Notes under the pieces: model-generated
What the model saw: only the letters and a program-made list of their open reading frames with translations
The model's database searches: none
Told to the model about the DNA's origin: nothing
Part shown: positions 1-5,401 of the stretch, piece after piece
How positions within the stretch are numbered: position 1 is the first letter of the stretch
Layout of the letters: each line of letters begins with the position of its first letter
Program-made: the position numbers and the translations under genes
Assembly: GCA_011620845.1 (NCBI GenBank)
Contig: WOYJ01000045.1
Location: forward strand, 1 to 5,492
DNA: 5,492 nt
Direction of reading: 5' to 3'
From: Methanobacteriaceae archaeon
GTDB lineage: Archaea; Methanobacteriota; Methanobacteria; Methanobacteriales; Methanobacteriaceae

Positions 1-52
1 AAATTTAAAACCCTTATAAATATAGTAAATTTAAAACCCTTATAAATATAGT
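1..52. repeat. Two perfect 26-bp tandem repeats at the window edge
   Basis: Positions 1-26 and 27-52 are identical, with no spacer between them. The unit is AT-rich (begins AAATTTAAAACCC, ends TATAAATATAGT), and a further AAA at 53-55 begins a third copy that breaks off. The window starts inside or at the edge of the array, so the copy number is unknown. The unit contains TATAAATA, a TATA-box-like string, so each copy could look like an archaeal promoter element. No gene follows in the window, so this is only a resemblance. The array lies in the noncoding region downstream of mobA. Confidence 0.9.
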
Positions 53-63
53 AAAGTATTGAT

Positions 64-153
64 TTTAACTATTTCTTAAAAACTATCCTTATTTTTAATT
101 ATTTCCTTAAAAATTATCTACAGTTTAACTATTTCCTTAAAACTTATCCACAT
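64..153. repeat. Three degenerate 30-bp tandem repeats running into the 3' end of mobA
   Basis: Units at 64-93, 94-123 and 124-153 share the core TTTAAYTATTTCCTTAAAA with an exact 30-bp period. The middle and mobA-proximal copies agree at 26 of 30 positions by eye. The outer copy at 64-93 matches less well and needs small indels to align. The mobA-proximal copy contains the mobA stop codon (137-139) and about its last five codons. The other two copies therefore look like duplications of the gene's tail and immediate 3' flank. They could arise by slippage in AT-rich DNA; a role in transcript ending is possible but not shown. Confidence 0.8.
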
Positions 154-733
154 CTTCTGGATAATTTAAATTCAGGAAACTCCGGGCTGTTTCATCCAGG
201 GAATAGACCGGGACATACTTCACATCTATCTTTAACAGTAAAGATTGGACATCACGCTTACCATCCTTTAAGATGTCTCCTATTTGACCCGTAACCCTCT
301 TGTTGTAAATGGCATGTAAAGGTTCCAGCCTTCCATCTGGCCATTCCGGGACGACTGCATCGTAGATTATATTGTAATAATTAAAAATATTCCTAATGAA
401 GGACTGGGGAATGAATGGAGAGTCACAGGGTATCACCAAGGCATGATCCGTGCTTATGCATTTAAGCCCGGCGCAGATACCCATCAGAGGCCCCTGATCT
501 TCCACGGCATCGGTGCATATCCTGACCTTTTCCTGTAAGCTCTGCTTTTCTAAAATACATTCATAGTCTATTTGCTGTTCCTTACCACGCAAAACCAGGA
601 TTATCTCATCTGCAAGTTCAGATGCATTCTCCAGTACCTGAACTATTAAAGGCTCATCCTCCAGGATCATGAGCCCCTTATCCTGGCCCATCCTTTTTCC
701 ACGGCCTCCGCAGAGCACAATCATTGACTTCAT
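137..733 (-). CDS. mobA: Molybdenum cofactor guanylyltransferase MobA
   Basis: A 198-residue cytoplasmic nucleotidyltransferase that joins GMP from GTP to molybdopterin to give the guanine dinucleotide cofactor. In methanogens this form serves the Mo/W enzymes formylmethanofuran dehydrogenase and formate dehydrogenase. The N-terminal nucleotide loop LCGGRGKRMGQDKG (residues 7-20) matches the MobA/GT-A-like signature, with K19 as the GTP-contacting lysine of DKG. GPLMGI (81-86) is the second nucleotide motif, and PCDSPF (102-107) holds the Mg-binding D104. EPLHAIY (137-143) and the terminal NLNYPED (188-194) are also usual for the family, and the length is normal. The ATG at 733 has AGGA seven bases upstream; an ATG three codons in (724) is less well placed. 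The gene lies 50 bp downstream of guaB, so cotranscription is possible. A CTP- or UTP-using relative is less likely given the full motif set. Confidence 0.92.
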   Translation of the reverse strand: MKSMIVLCGGRGKRMGQDKGLMILEDEPLIVQVLENASELADEIILVLRGKEQQIDYECILEKQSLQEKVRICTDAVEDQGPLMGICAGLKCISTDHALVIPCDSPFIPQSFIRNIFNYYNIIYDAVVPEWPDGRLEPLHAIYNKRVTGQIGDILKDGKRDVQSLLLKIDVKYVPVYSLDETARSFLNLNYPEDVDKF

Positions 734-744
734 AATTTATTCCT

Positions 745-774
745 AAAAAAAAGAGTTAATAGTATGAGAAAAAA
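745..774 (-). terminator. Oligo-T transcript-end candidate between guaB and mobA
   Basis: Read on the minus strand, the 50-bp gap after guaB has a T6 run (774-769) and then a T8 run (752-745) with no hairpin. Oligo-U tracts are the usual intrinsic transcription termination signal in archaea. The T8 run lies directly upstream of the mobA ribosome binding site (AGGA, 744-741), so termination here would be partial or mobA would be mostly transcribed by readthrough. No convincing separate TATA box for mobA is visible in the gap. Confidence 0.35.
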
Positions 775-783
775 TTTAATTGT

Positions 784-2271
784 TTACATCAAACGAGTGG
801 TGGGATAATTGGGACTTTCATTGGTTATCAATAAGTCGTGGGGGTGGCTCTCAGCTACTCCACTTGCAGTTATCCTGATAAACCGGGCGCGCTCCTGCAT
901 CTCTTTTATAGTGGATGCTCCGCTGTATCCCATGGATGCTTTAAGTCCTCCAATTAACTGGAAGAGTATCTCGCCGACCTTTCCTTTATGGGGTACCACT
1001 CCTTCCACCCCTTCCGGTACCAGTTTGGCATGCTTCATAGGCCCCTTCACTTCCTGGAAGTAGCGGTCTGTGCCTGCGCCGGAACCTCCGGTCATGGCTC
1101 CCAGACTTCCCATGCCACGGTACTGTTTGTATTTACGGCCGTTCATTATAACCACGTCACCGGGTGCTTCGTGTGTACCTGCTACCAGGCTTCCCACCAT
1201 AACTGTATCTGCACCAACTCCTATGGCCTTGGCCAGGTCTCCACTGTACCTTAACCCGCCATCGGCCACTACTGGCACACCCACATCATGGGCCACATCC
1301 GCCACGCTGGATACAGCTGTAAGCTGTGGCACCCCTACACCGGCTATTATACGGGTGGTGCATATGGATCCCGGGCCGATACCTACCTTTAAACCATCAA
1401 CCTCCGCGCTTATCAGGGCTTCAGCTGCTTCGCGGGTAGCTATGTTACCCACTATGAGGTCTGCTGATATCTCCCTGTTCATTTTACGGGCGAAACTTAC
1501 GATGTCTGGTTTATGTGCATGGGCCACATCCACGGCTATTATATCTGCACCGGCCTTATCCAGTGCTATGGCTCGTTCAAGGTCGAATGGTCCGGTTGCC
1601 GCGGCGACCATGAACCGTCCGTCATCATCCCGGGAGGCGCTGGGGTACTTTTTACGCTCCAGGATATCCCTGATGGTTACGATACCCACGATTTCATCGT
1701 CCTTAACCACGGGCAATCGTTCCACCTTATTTTCGTAGGCGATGTCCAGGGCCTCCTCTGGTGTGGTGGATTCCTCTATGGTAACCACCCTCTCGGTCAT
1801 CACTTCCTCCACCTTGCTATCAGCATCGGAATTGACGATGGGTAATATGTCCCTCCTGCTTATGATACCGATAACCTTCCTGTCTTTGACTACTGGAAGG
1901 CCGTTTACTCCCTCTTCATCCATGAGCTGGTTGGCCTCGGCAATGGATGCGTCTGGTGTGGTGGTGATAACATCCCTTATGGTGAGATCACCGGAGGCTT
2001 TCACCTTCTTCACCTCCTCCACCTGCTCACTTACCGTCATATTCCTGTGTATAACTCCCAAACCTCCGTCCTGTGCCATGGCTATGGCCATCTCTGATTC
2101 TGTAACGGTGTCCATGGCTGAACTTATGATGGGAATGTTGATATCCAGGTTACGTGAAATACGGGTTCTGGTTTTCACATTCTTTGGTTCCACCGTAGAT
2201 TCAGAGGGTACCATTAAAAAATCGTCAAAAGTAAATCCTTGTGGTGCATCTTTAAGTTTTCGAGTGAACAT
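784..2271 (-). CDS. guaB: Inosine-5'-monophosphate dehydrogenase
   Basis: A 495-residue IMP dehydrogenase, which oxidises IMP to XMP with NAD+ as the committed step to GMP and GTP. The TIM barrel opens with FDDFLMVP (about 15-22) and SAMDTVTE (51-58). It is interrupted by a tandem CBS-domain (Bateman) module at about 95-207, usually a site of purine nucleotide control. The catalytic loop GPGSICTTR places the thioimidate-forming cysteine at C304. ADGGLRYSGD (336-345) is the IMP phosphate site. YRGMGSLGAM (384-393) and the flap DRYFQ with R403 follow, then PEGVEG (419-424). The C-terminus carries the usual ESHPHD and PNYP elements. The length is standard and no key residue is missing. An in-frame TTG at 2286 would add five residues. 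The ATG at 2271 is preferred because it has GGGGTTAT nine bases or fewer upstream and gives the usual short N-terminus before the FDDF motif. Confidence 0.96.
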   Translation of the reverse strand: MFTRKLKDAPQGFTFDDFLMVPSESTVEPKNVKTRTRISRNLDINIPIISSAMDTVTESEMAIAMAQDGGLGVIHRNMTVSEQVEEVKKVKASGDLTIRDVITTTPDASIAEANQLMDEEGVNGLPVVKDRKVIGIISRRDILPIVNSDADSKVEEVMTERVVTIEESTTPEEALDIAYENKVERLPVVKDDEIVGIVTIRDILERKKYPSASRDDDGRFMVAAATGPFDLERAIALDKAGADIIAVDVAHAHKPDIVSFARKMNREISADLIVGNIATREAAEALISAEVDGLKVGIGPGSICTTRIIAGVGVPQLTAVSSVADVAHDVGVPVVADGGLRYSGDLAKAIGVGADTVMVGSLVAGTHEAPGDVVIMNGRKYKQYRGMGSLGAMTGGSGAGTDRYFQEVKGPMKHAKLVPEGVEGVVPHKGKVGEILFQLIGGLKASMGYSGASTIKEMQERARFIRITASGVAESHPHDLLITNESPNYPTTRLM

Positions 2272-2321
2272 CTTTAATAACCCCAATTAGTAAATAGAAT
2301 AAATTGAATGTAATTTTTAAG

Positions 2322-2345
2322 GGAACATTCCATTTATTTCTAAAT
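2322..2345 (-). promoter_or_regulatory. Candidate guaB promoter with an adjoining GGAA-N2-TTCC palindrome
   Basis: On the minus strand an AAATAAATG box (2339-2331) lies about 60 bp before the guaB ATG, a fitting distance for an archaeal TATA box with a leader of about 35-40 nt. It is directly followed by, and overlaps by one or two bases, the palindrome GGAATGTTCC (2331-2322). A bound protein there would block TBP or polymerase, so the palindrome is a possible operator. Other AT-rich strings in the spacer, such as the TATAAT-like one farther upstream, could serve instead, so the exact box is uncertain. Confidence 0.35.
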
Positions 2346-2367
2346 TATATTGATATTTAAATAAATA

Positions 2368-2392
2368 AATTTTTAGTTTTCGACTAAAAATT
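2368..2392 (-). terminator. Perfect 10-bp hairpin spanning the mfnB stop codon
   Basis: AATTTTTAGT (2368-2377) and ACTAAAAATT (2383-2392) are exact reverse complements around a 5-base loop (2378-2382). In the mfnB transcript the loop is CGAAA, and the UAG stop sits inside the 5' arm. The following RNA is AU-rich (UAUUUAUUUAAAUAU). This may act as a transcript end or a 3'-end stabilising structure. The stem is mostly A-U and so weak, and archaeal terminators usually depend on U tracts rather than hairpins, so the role is inferred from position only. Confidence 0.5.
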
Positions 2393-3097
2393 GGACATCT
2401 TGACTTTTAATCTGGAAACAGCGCTTCGATGGATGCTACCTTTATTTCTATCCCCACCTGTGCAGGCTGCTCCGCGAATACCCACCACATCACACCCTAA
2501 ATCATGGAGTAATTTCAGCTGGTCCTCTTTAACCGAACCGGCCAGTGCACATTTAAGGCCGTAGTCATGAGTTTCATCGGTGAATTTGGAAATTGATTCT
2601 TCGTCCATGAAGTCGAAGAGTGTTTTTCCATCTTTAACCGCAGTATCCACCATGGCCAGGTCGGCACCGGAATTTACAGCTACACGGGGTATCTGCATGG
2701 GGTTTATAGCCCCAACTCTATGTGCATCGGCATATCCAGATGCTACCACCAGTATATCATCACTGAAACCTTTAACTGTCTTTACCACGTTTTCCATTAC
2801 TTCCAGTGCCTGGGAATAATTCCTGGTACCGTAGAGTCCCACTTTGATGTAATCCGCCCCGGATACCACTGCCCCTGCGGCTGCTAAAGACACCGTACCG
2901 GGCTTGTAGGGTACATCGCCCAGTGTGGCGCTGACCAGCATATTTTTTGGTGTTAGTTCCCTTATACTCTTAATTACCCAGGGGAAGTTAGCTCCCAGCG
3001 ACCCTTCCTTGGGGTTTTTCACATCAATGATATCCGCACCACCTTCTATGGCTTCCAGTGCTTCCTCTGTATTTATTGGACTGATTAATAGAAGCAA
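2384..3097 (-). CDS. mfnB: (5-formylfuran-3-yl)methyl phosphate synthase MfnB
   Basis: A 237-residue cytoplasmic enzyme that condenses two glyceraldehyde-3-phosphate molecules into the furan phosphate precursor of methanofuran, the C1 carrier of the first methanogenesis step. Family landmarks are the TIM-barrel start LISPINTEEALEAI, then GGADIIDVKNPKEGSLGA, the segment SATLGDVPYKPGTVSLAA, GADYIKVGLYG, MVDTAVKDGKTLFDF, and a C-terminal GIRGAACTGGDR phosphate-binding-type loop. With the start at TTG 3097, the catalytic residues fall at D25, K27, K85, D151 and K155. These are the positions I recall for the M. jannaschii enzyme (MJ1099), K27 being the Schiff-base lysine. The start is decided by GGAGG (3110-3106), eight bases before this TTG; an ATG at 3112 would add MEESY and has no ribosome binding site. 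It has its own promoter candidate and lies between guaB and the LutAB-like pair. Confidence 0.95.
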   Translation of the reverse strand: MLLLISPINTEEALEAIEGGADIIDVKNPKEGSLGANFPWVIKSIRELTPKNMLVSATLGDVPYKPGTVSLAAAGAVVSGADYIKVGLYGTRNYSQALEVMENVVKTVKGFSDDILVVASGYADAHRVGAINPMQIPRVAVNSGADLAMVDTAVKDGKTLFDFMDEESISKFTDETHDYGLKCALAGSVKEDQLKLLHDLGCDVVGIRGAACTGGDRNKGSIHRSAVSRLKVKMSNF

Positions 3098-3105
3098 ATA
3101 TGATT

Positions 3106-3110
3106 CCTCC
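3106..3110 (-). promoter_or_regulatory. Ribosome binding site setting the mfnB start at a TTG
   Basis: GGAGG on the minus strand lies eight bases before TTG 3097-3095. It overlaps the upstream in-frame ATG (3112-3110), sharing its G, so it cannot serve that ATG. Upstream of the ATG the DNA is AT-rich with no purine-rich site. The optimum strength and spacing favour initiation at the TTG. Confidence 0.8.
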
Positions 3111-3153
3111 ATGTAGATTCAAATTTTATTTTTTTCTTATAAATTCAAATCTT

Positions 3154-3170
3154 TATTTATAATTTTTCAC
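3154..3170 (-). promoter_or_regulatory. BRE/TATA promoter candidate for mfnB
   Basis: Minus-strand GTGAAAAA (3170-3163, BRE-like purine stretch) is directly followed by TTATAAATA (3162-3154, TATA box). A start about 25 bp downstream would fall near 3131 and give a leader of about 34 nt to the TTG start, ending just after the GGAGG site. A second TATA-like string, TTTATAAG around 3142-3135, has no comparable BRE. It would place the transcript start almost on the ATG at 3112. Confidence 0.6.
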
Positions 3171-3238
3171 CTGCAAATTGATTTGATCACTCAGTTATAT
3201 TTAATCCGGCATTTTTTCCAACTGTAATTCTTAAAGAG

Positions 3239-3271
3239 CCGGGAAATAATTTTATATCACATATTTACCGG
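3239..3271. repeat. Imperfect inverted repeat in the spacer upstream of mfnB
   Basis: CCGGGAAATA (3239-3248) and TATTTACCGG (3262-3271) pair at 9 of 10 positions across a 13-base AT-rich spacer. A third CCGG element, ATCCGGC (3204-3210), can pair with GCCGG (3238-3242) over five bases, overlapping the first arm, so two alternative pairings exist. The repeat is about 80-120 bp upstream of the mfnB TATA box, which suits a regulator site. It would form RNA structure only if transcription reads through from the LutB-like gene. No known regulator motif was recognised. Confidence 0.5.
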
Positions 3272-3285
3272 ATCATCTATATCTA

Positions 3286-3314
3286 TTTAACTATCGTACT
3301 GGGTAGTTAAAAAA
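3286..3314 (-). terminator. Hairpin with T6 run downstream of the LutB-like gene
   Basis: TTTAACTA (3286-3293) and TAGTTAAA (3304-3311) are perfect 8-bp inverted repeats around a 10-base loop. On the minus strand a T6 run (3314-3309) begins just before and enters the first arm. It lies about 40 bases after the stop of the LutB-like gene, so it is a reasonable transcript-end candidate for the iron-sulfur operon. The T run precedes rather than follows the stem, so the archaeal oligo-U signal would be the active part. Confidence 0.4.
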
Positions 3315-3350
3315 CTTGGGCTGATATGATATATTCTGGTAGATGGAGAG

Positions 3351-4571
3351 TTATCCCGAGAAGGGGGAACCATCTTTCCTTATCTTCCTAGCTGTTTCCT
3401 CATGTTTTTGGTGGAGTATGCCTGATTTTACTGACTGTCTTCTGAGTTTCTCGATGAGCTGGTTGGTGGGGATTTCCATGGGGCAGTCCAGGGTGCACTG
3501 CCCACATAGTGTGCAGGTGAAAAGACCAGATTCAAAGCAGATCTCTTTATCCCGCACGTAACGGCTGAAGACAACCCCCCTTCCACCCAGGTGTCGGTCG
3601 TAGCCGAACTGGTAGCCCAGGACATTGTATACAGGGCAAGTTACGATGCAGCTGCCGCAGCCGATACATACTAGGCTCTCCCTTGAATCTTTCAGTGCTT
3701 CACTCCGTCCATTATCCAGTAGGATGACAACCACCCTGCTTGCTCCGTACATCCCATTTAAGAGGATCTGTTCGATGTCTGCCGTCTTCGATGGGGAGGA
3801 TACCACGTTCATATAGGCCGGGGCTGTTTTCCCGGTGGCATAGATAGTCTCCAGTTTCACCACGGATATGGCCTCTTCCAGGGTCCCGACCAGTTTATCT
3901 ATACCCACGATTACTATGTGGGTGTCCAGGAGGGATACCAGGCTGATGTTACCCTCGTTGTGCACCATCACCAGGGAACCATCCCCAGCGGCCAATGAAT
4001 TCGCTCCACTTATCCCCACGTTGCAGTGGGCAATTTCCTCCAGGACGTCCTGCCTCACCATGTCCAGGATCTCCTGGGGATCACTTTTAACTTCCCGGTT
4101 GAATTTTTCCCGGATAACCTGGGCTATTTCTTCCAGGTTAAGATGGGCAGCGGGGCCTATGGGGTGGGATGATTTCTTTTTCTCGGTGAACTGTACTATC
4201 CTGTCTCCCAGGTCTGTCTCCACCACTTCAACATTCTTACTTTGAAGGAAGTCAGTTAATCCTATCTCGCTGGCTGTGTTGGATTTGGATTTGGCTATAC
4301 ATTTTTCATCCTTTACCAATGCATATATGGCTGTTAATGCTTCTTTCGAATCCTCGGCATAAATAACCTCAACCCCATTGCTTTGAAGTTTCTCTACTGC
4401 TTCTACTTTAAGCTCCTCCAGGTGGTCGATGGAGTATTCCCTGATCCCACGGACCCTTTCTTTGAGTTTTCTTGTTTCCTCATTATCCAGGAGCTTCCTC
4501 CTTCTTTCATGGAGGATTTTGAAGGAGTTGTTCATGGCCTGGATTTCTGATTCATCCATTGGAGTGTTCAT
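3351..4571 (-). CDS. LutB-like LUD-domain protein with two 4Fe-4S clusters
   Basis: A 406-residue iron-sulfur protein resembling LutB/LldF, the electron-transfer subunit of bacterial lactate oxidation complexes. A charged N-terminal helix region (about 1-60) precedes the LUD domain (about 60-280). Landmarks there are KSKSNTASEIGL (95-106), ETDLGD (118-123), HPIGPAAHLN (136-145), GISGAN (186-191) and NEGN (205-208). A dicluster ferredoxin module follows, with C302/C305/C308/C312 and C353/C356/C359/C363, both in complete Cx2Cx2Cx3CP form. Only about 43 residues follow the last cysteine, whereas bacterial LutB has a longer extra C-terminal domain, so that part is missing or reduced. There is no signal peptide or membrane segment. 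The start is the ATG of an ATGA overlap with the upstream gene, with GAGG seven bases before it; an upstream ATG at 4595 is inside that gene and disfavoured. The electron donor and the substrate are unknown; lactate use is only an analogy. Confidence 0.85.
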   Translation of the reverse strand: MNTPMDESEIQAMNNSFKILHERRRKLLDNEETRKLKERVRGIREYSIDHLEELKVEAVEKLQSNGVEVIYAEDSKEALTAIYALVKDEKCIAKSKSNTASEIGLTDFLQSKNVEVVETDLGDRIVQFTEKKKSSHPIGPAAHLNLEEIAQVIREKFNREVKSDPQEILDMVRQDVLEEIAHCNVGISGANSLAAGDGSLVMVHNEGNISLVSLLDTHIVIVGIDKLVGTLEEAISVVKLETIYATGKTAPAYMNVVSSPSKTADIEQILLNGMYGASRVVVILLDNGRSEALKDSRESLVCIGCGSCIVTCPVYNVLGYQFGYDRHLGGRGVVFSRYVRDKEICFESGLFTCTLCGQCTLDCPMEIPTNQLIEKLRRQSVKSGILHQKHEETARKIRKDGSPFSG

Positions 4572-4582
4572 TGTTTTTCCTC
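4568..4582 (-). promoter_or_regulatory. ATGA stop-start overlap with GAGG site coupling the Fe-S pair
   Basis: ATGA at 4571-4568 is both the start (ATG) of the LutB-like gene and the stop (TGA) of the CCG-domain gene. GAGG at 4582-4579, seven bases before the ATG, lies within the last codons of the upstream gene. This arrangement points to translational coupling and equal production of partner subunits. It fixes the downstream start at 4571 rather than at the in-frame ATG 4595. Confidence 0.85.
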
Positions 4583-5266
4583 GTTCAACGCCCATAGTAG
4601 GATTTCTGATAAATCCATAACCCGTATCCCCTTTGGATTTTCACAGGCACCTTCCAAGTTTATAAGGCAGAAAGAGCAGGAAGTTACCAGTATTTCTGCA
4701 TCGGTCTTCAAAACATCATCTATTCTTCTCTGGGCCAGTTTAGTTGCAAGTTCGGGGTAGGCTGATTTAACTCCCCCGCCCGCTCCGCAGCAGCGTGCGT
4801 TCTCCTTAATGTTTTCCATCTCCACCAGGTTGGCTGTGGCCTTTAAAACTTCCCTGGGAGAGTTGTATTCGCCACTGTGCCTTCCCAGGTGACAGGGGTC
4901 GTGATAGGAAACATTAACCGGGAGTTTCTTTGATTTAATGGCTCCATCTTTTATCAGTTGTTCAAATAACATTGAGGTATGGATGACGTCCAGTTCCACT
5001 CCCAACAAGTCTTTGTAATCATTTTTTAAAGTGTTATAGCATCCTGCGCATGATACAAGTACTTTTTCGTCCTTTAACTTCTCTGCCATCCTGGTCATTA
5101 CTTCCCGGGCATCATCTGCAAAACCTGTCCTGAGCAGGAATGAACCGCAGCACCCTTCATCATCTAAAATATGATAATCTATACCGGCTTTCTCCAGAAT
5201 CTGTTTGGTGGCCATTTCTATCCTGGGGATTTTCTCCCTTACAGTGCAGCCTCTAAAATACAACAT
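4568..5266 (-). CDS. CCG-domain iron-sulfur protein, LutA/HdrB-like
   Basis: A 232-residue soluble protein built from two cysteine-rich CCG domains, as in LutA, GlpC/GlcF C-terminal regions and HdrB. Domain one has C7, C39-C40-G41 and C73/C76; domain two has C125, C159-C160-G161 and C197/C200. Both full CxnCCGxnCxxC sets are intact. In HdrB such motifs bind unusual noncubane 4Fe-4S clusters that act on disulfides; whether this protein does the same is inference. GAGGGV after the second CCG and the HDPCHLGRH context of C125 are typical of the family. The length equals that of a stand-alone LutA and is shorter than HdrB (about 290). It is the first gene of the pair and overlaps the LutB-like gene by four bases, so the two probably form one complex. 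The ATG at 5266 has AGGA only four bases away and AGGT ten away; a TTG one codon in (5263) is a minor alternative. Confidence 0.85.
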   Translation of the reverse strand: MLYFRGCTVREKIPRIEMATKQILEKAGIDYHILDDEGCCGSFLLRTGFADDAREVMTRMAEKLKDEKVLVSCAGCYNTLKNDYKDLLGVELDVIHTSMLFEQLIKDGAIKSKKLPVNVSYHDPCHLGRHSGEYNSPREVLKATANLVEMENIKENARCCGAGGGVKSAYPELATKLAQRRIDDVLKTDAEILVTSCSFCLINLEGACENPKGIRVMDLSEILLWALNEEKQ

Positions 5267-5340
5267 GGAATCCTATACCTTATCAGTTTATTATTTTTAA
5301 AATATTGATGTAAATACCGTTTATTCAATTGGAAGACTTG

Positions 5341-5354
5341 ACATTTATACTTTC
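5341..5354 (-). promoter_or_regulatory. BRE/TATA promoter candidate for the Fe-S operon
   Basis: Minus-strand GAAAG (5354-5350) followed by TATAAATGT (5349-5341) resembles an archaeal BRE/TATA pair. A transcript start about 25 bp downstream would be near 5320, giving a leader of about 50 nt to the ATG at 5266. GGTATATTC (around 5432-5424) is another TATA-like string farther upstream. The rest of 5267-5492 holds no gene that I can support. Confidence 0.5.
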
Positions 5355-5386
5355 AAAACAAGAAAATAACCGAATCAGAGAAACTT

Positions 5387-5401
5387 CTTTAATGGTTAAA
5401 G
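5387..5401. repeat. Palindrome upstream of the Fe-S operon promoter
   Basis: CTTTAA (5387-5392), TGG, TTAAAG (5396-5401) form a perfect 6-bp inverted repeat. The flanks (AAACTT on the left, GAACTT on the right) extend the symmetry imperfectly to about 28 bp (5381-5408). It lies some 35-40 bp upstream of the TATA candidate, where archaeal activators often bind. It could equally belong to the 3' end of a gene beyond the window. Confidence 0.4.

Noticed and set aside
1..153. CRISPR array at the left edge
   Set aside because: The repeats abut directly with no unique spacers, and the two repeat types differ. They are ordinary tandem repeats.
1070..1738. Long plus-strand open frame of 222 codons opposite guaB
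   Set aside because: It is fully antisense to a complete, motif-rich IMP dehydrogenase, its translation is low-complexity (S/T/A/P-rich) with no recognisable domain, and other overlapping frames on the same strand are just as open. It reflects guaB codon composition.
1742..2290. Plus-strand open frame of 182 codons opposite the 5' half of guaB
   Set aside because: Antisense to the FDDF and CBS regions of guaB, with a biased S/T/M-rich product and no motif.
2322..2331. Possible NrpR nitrogen-repressor operator in the guaB promoter
   Set aside because: The methanogen NrpR operator, as I recall it, is GGAA-N6-TTCC; here the half-sites are only two bases apart, so the helical spacing is wrong.
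3868..4245. Plus-strand open frame of 125 codons inside the LutB-like gene
   Set aside because: Antisense to the conserved LUD domain, with no ribosome binding site or domain.
4568..5266. Assignment of the CCG protein as the heterodisulfide reductase subunit HdrB
   Set aside because: It is shorter than HdrB, is coupled to a LUD-ferredoxin protein instead of HdrC, and matches stand-alone LutA in size.
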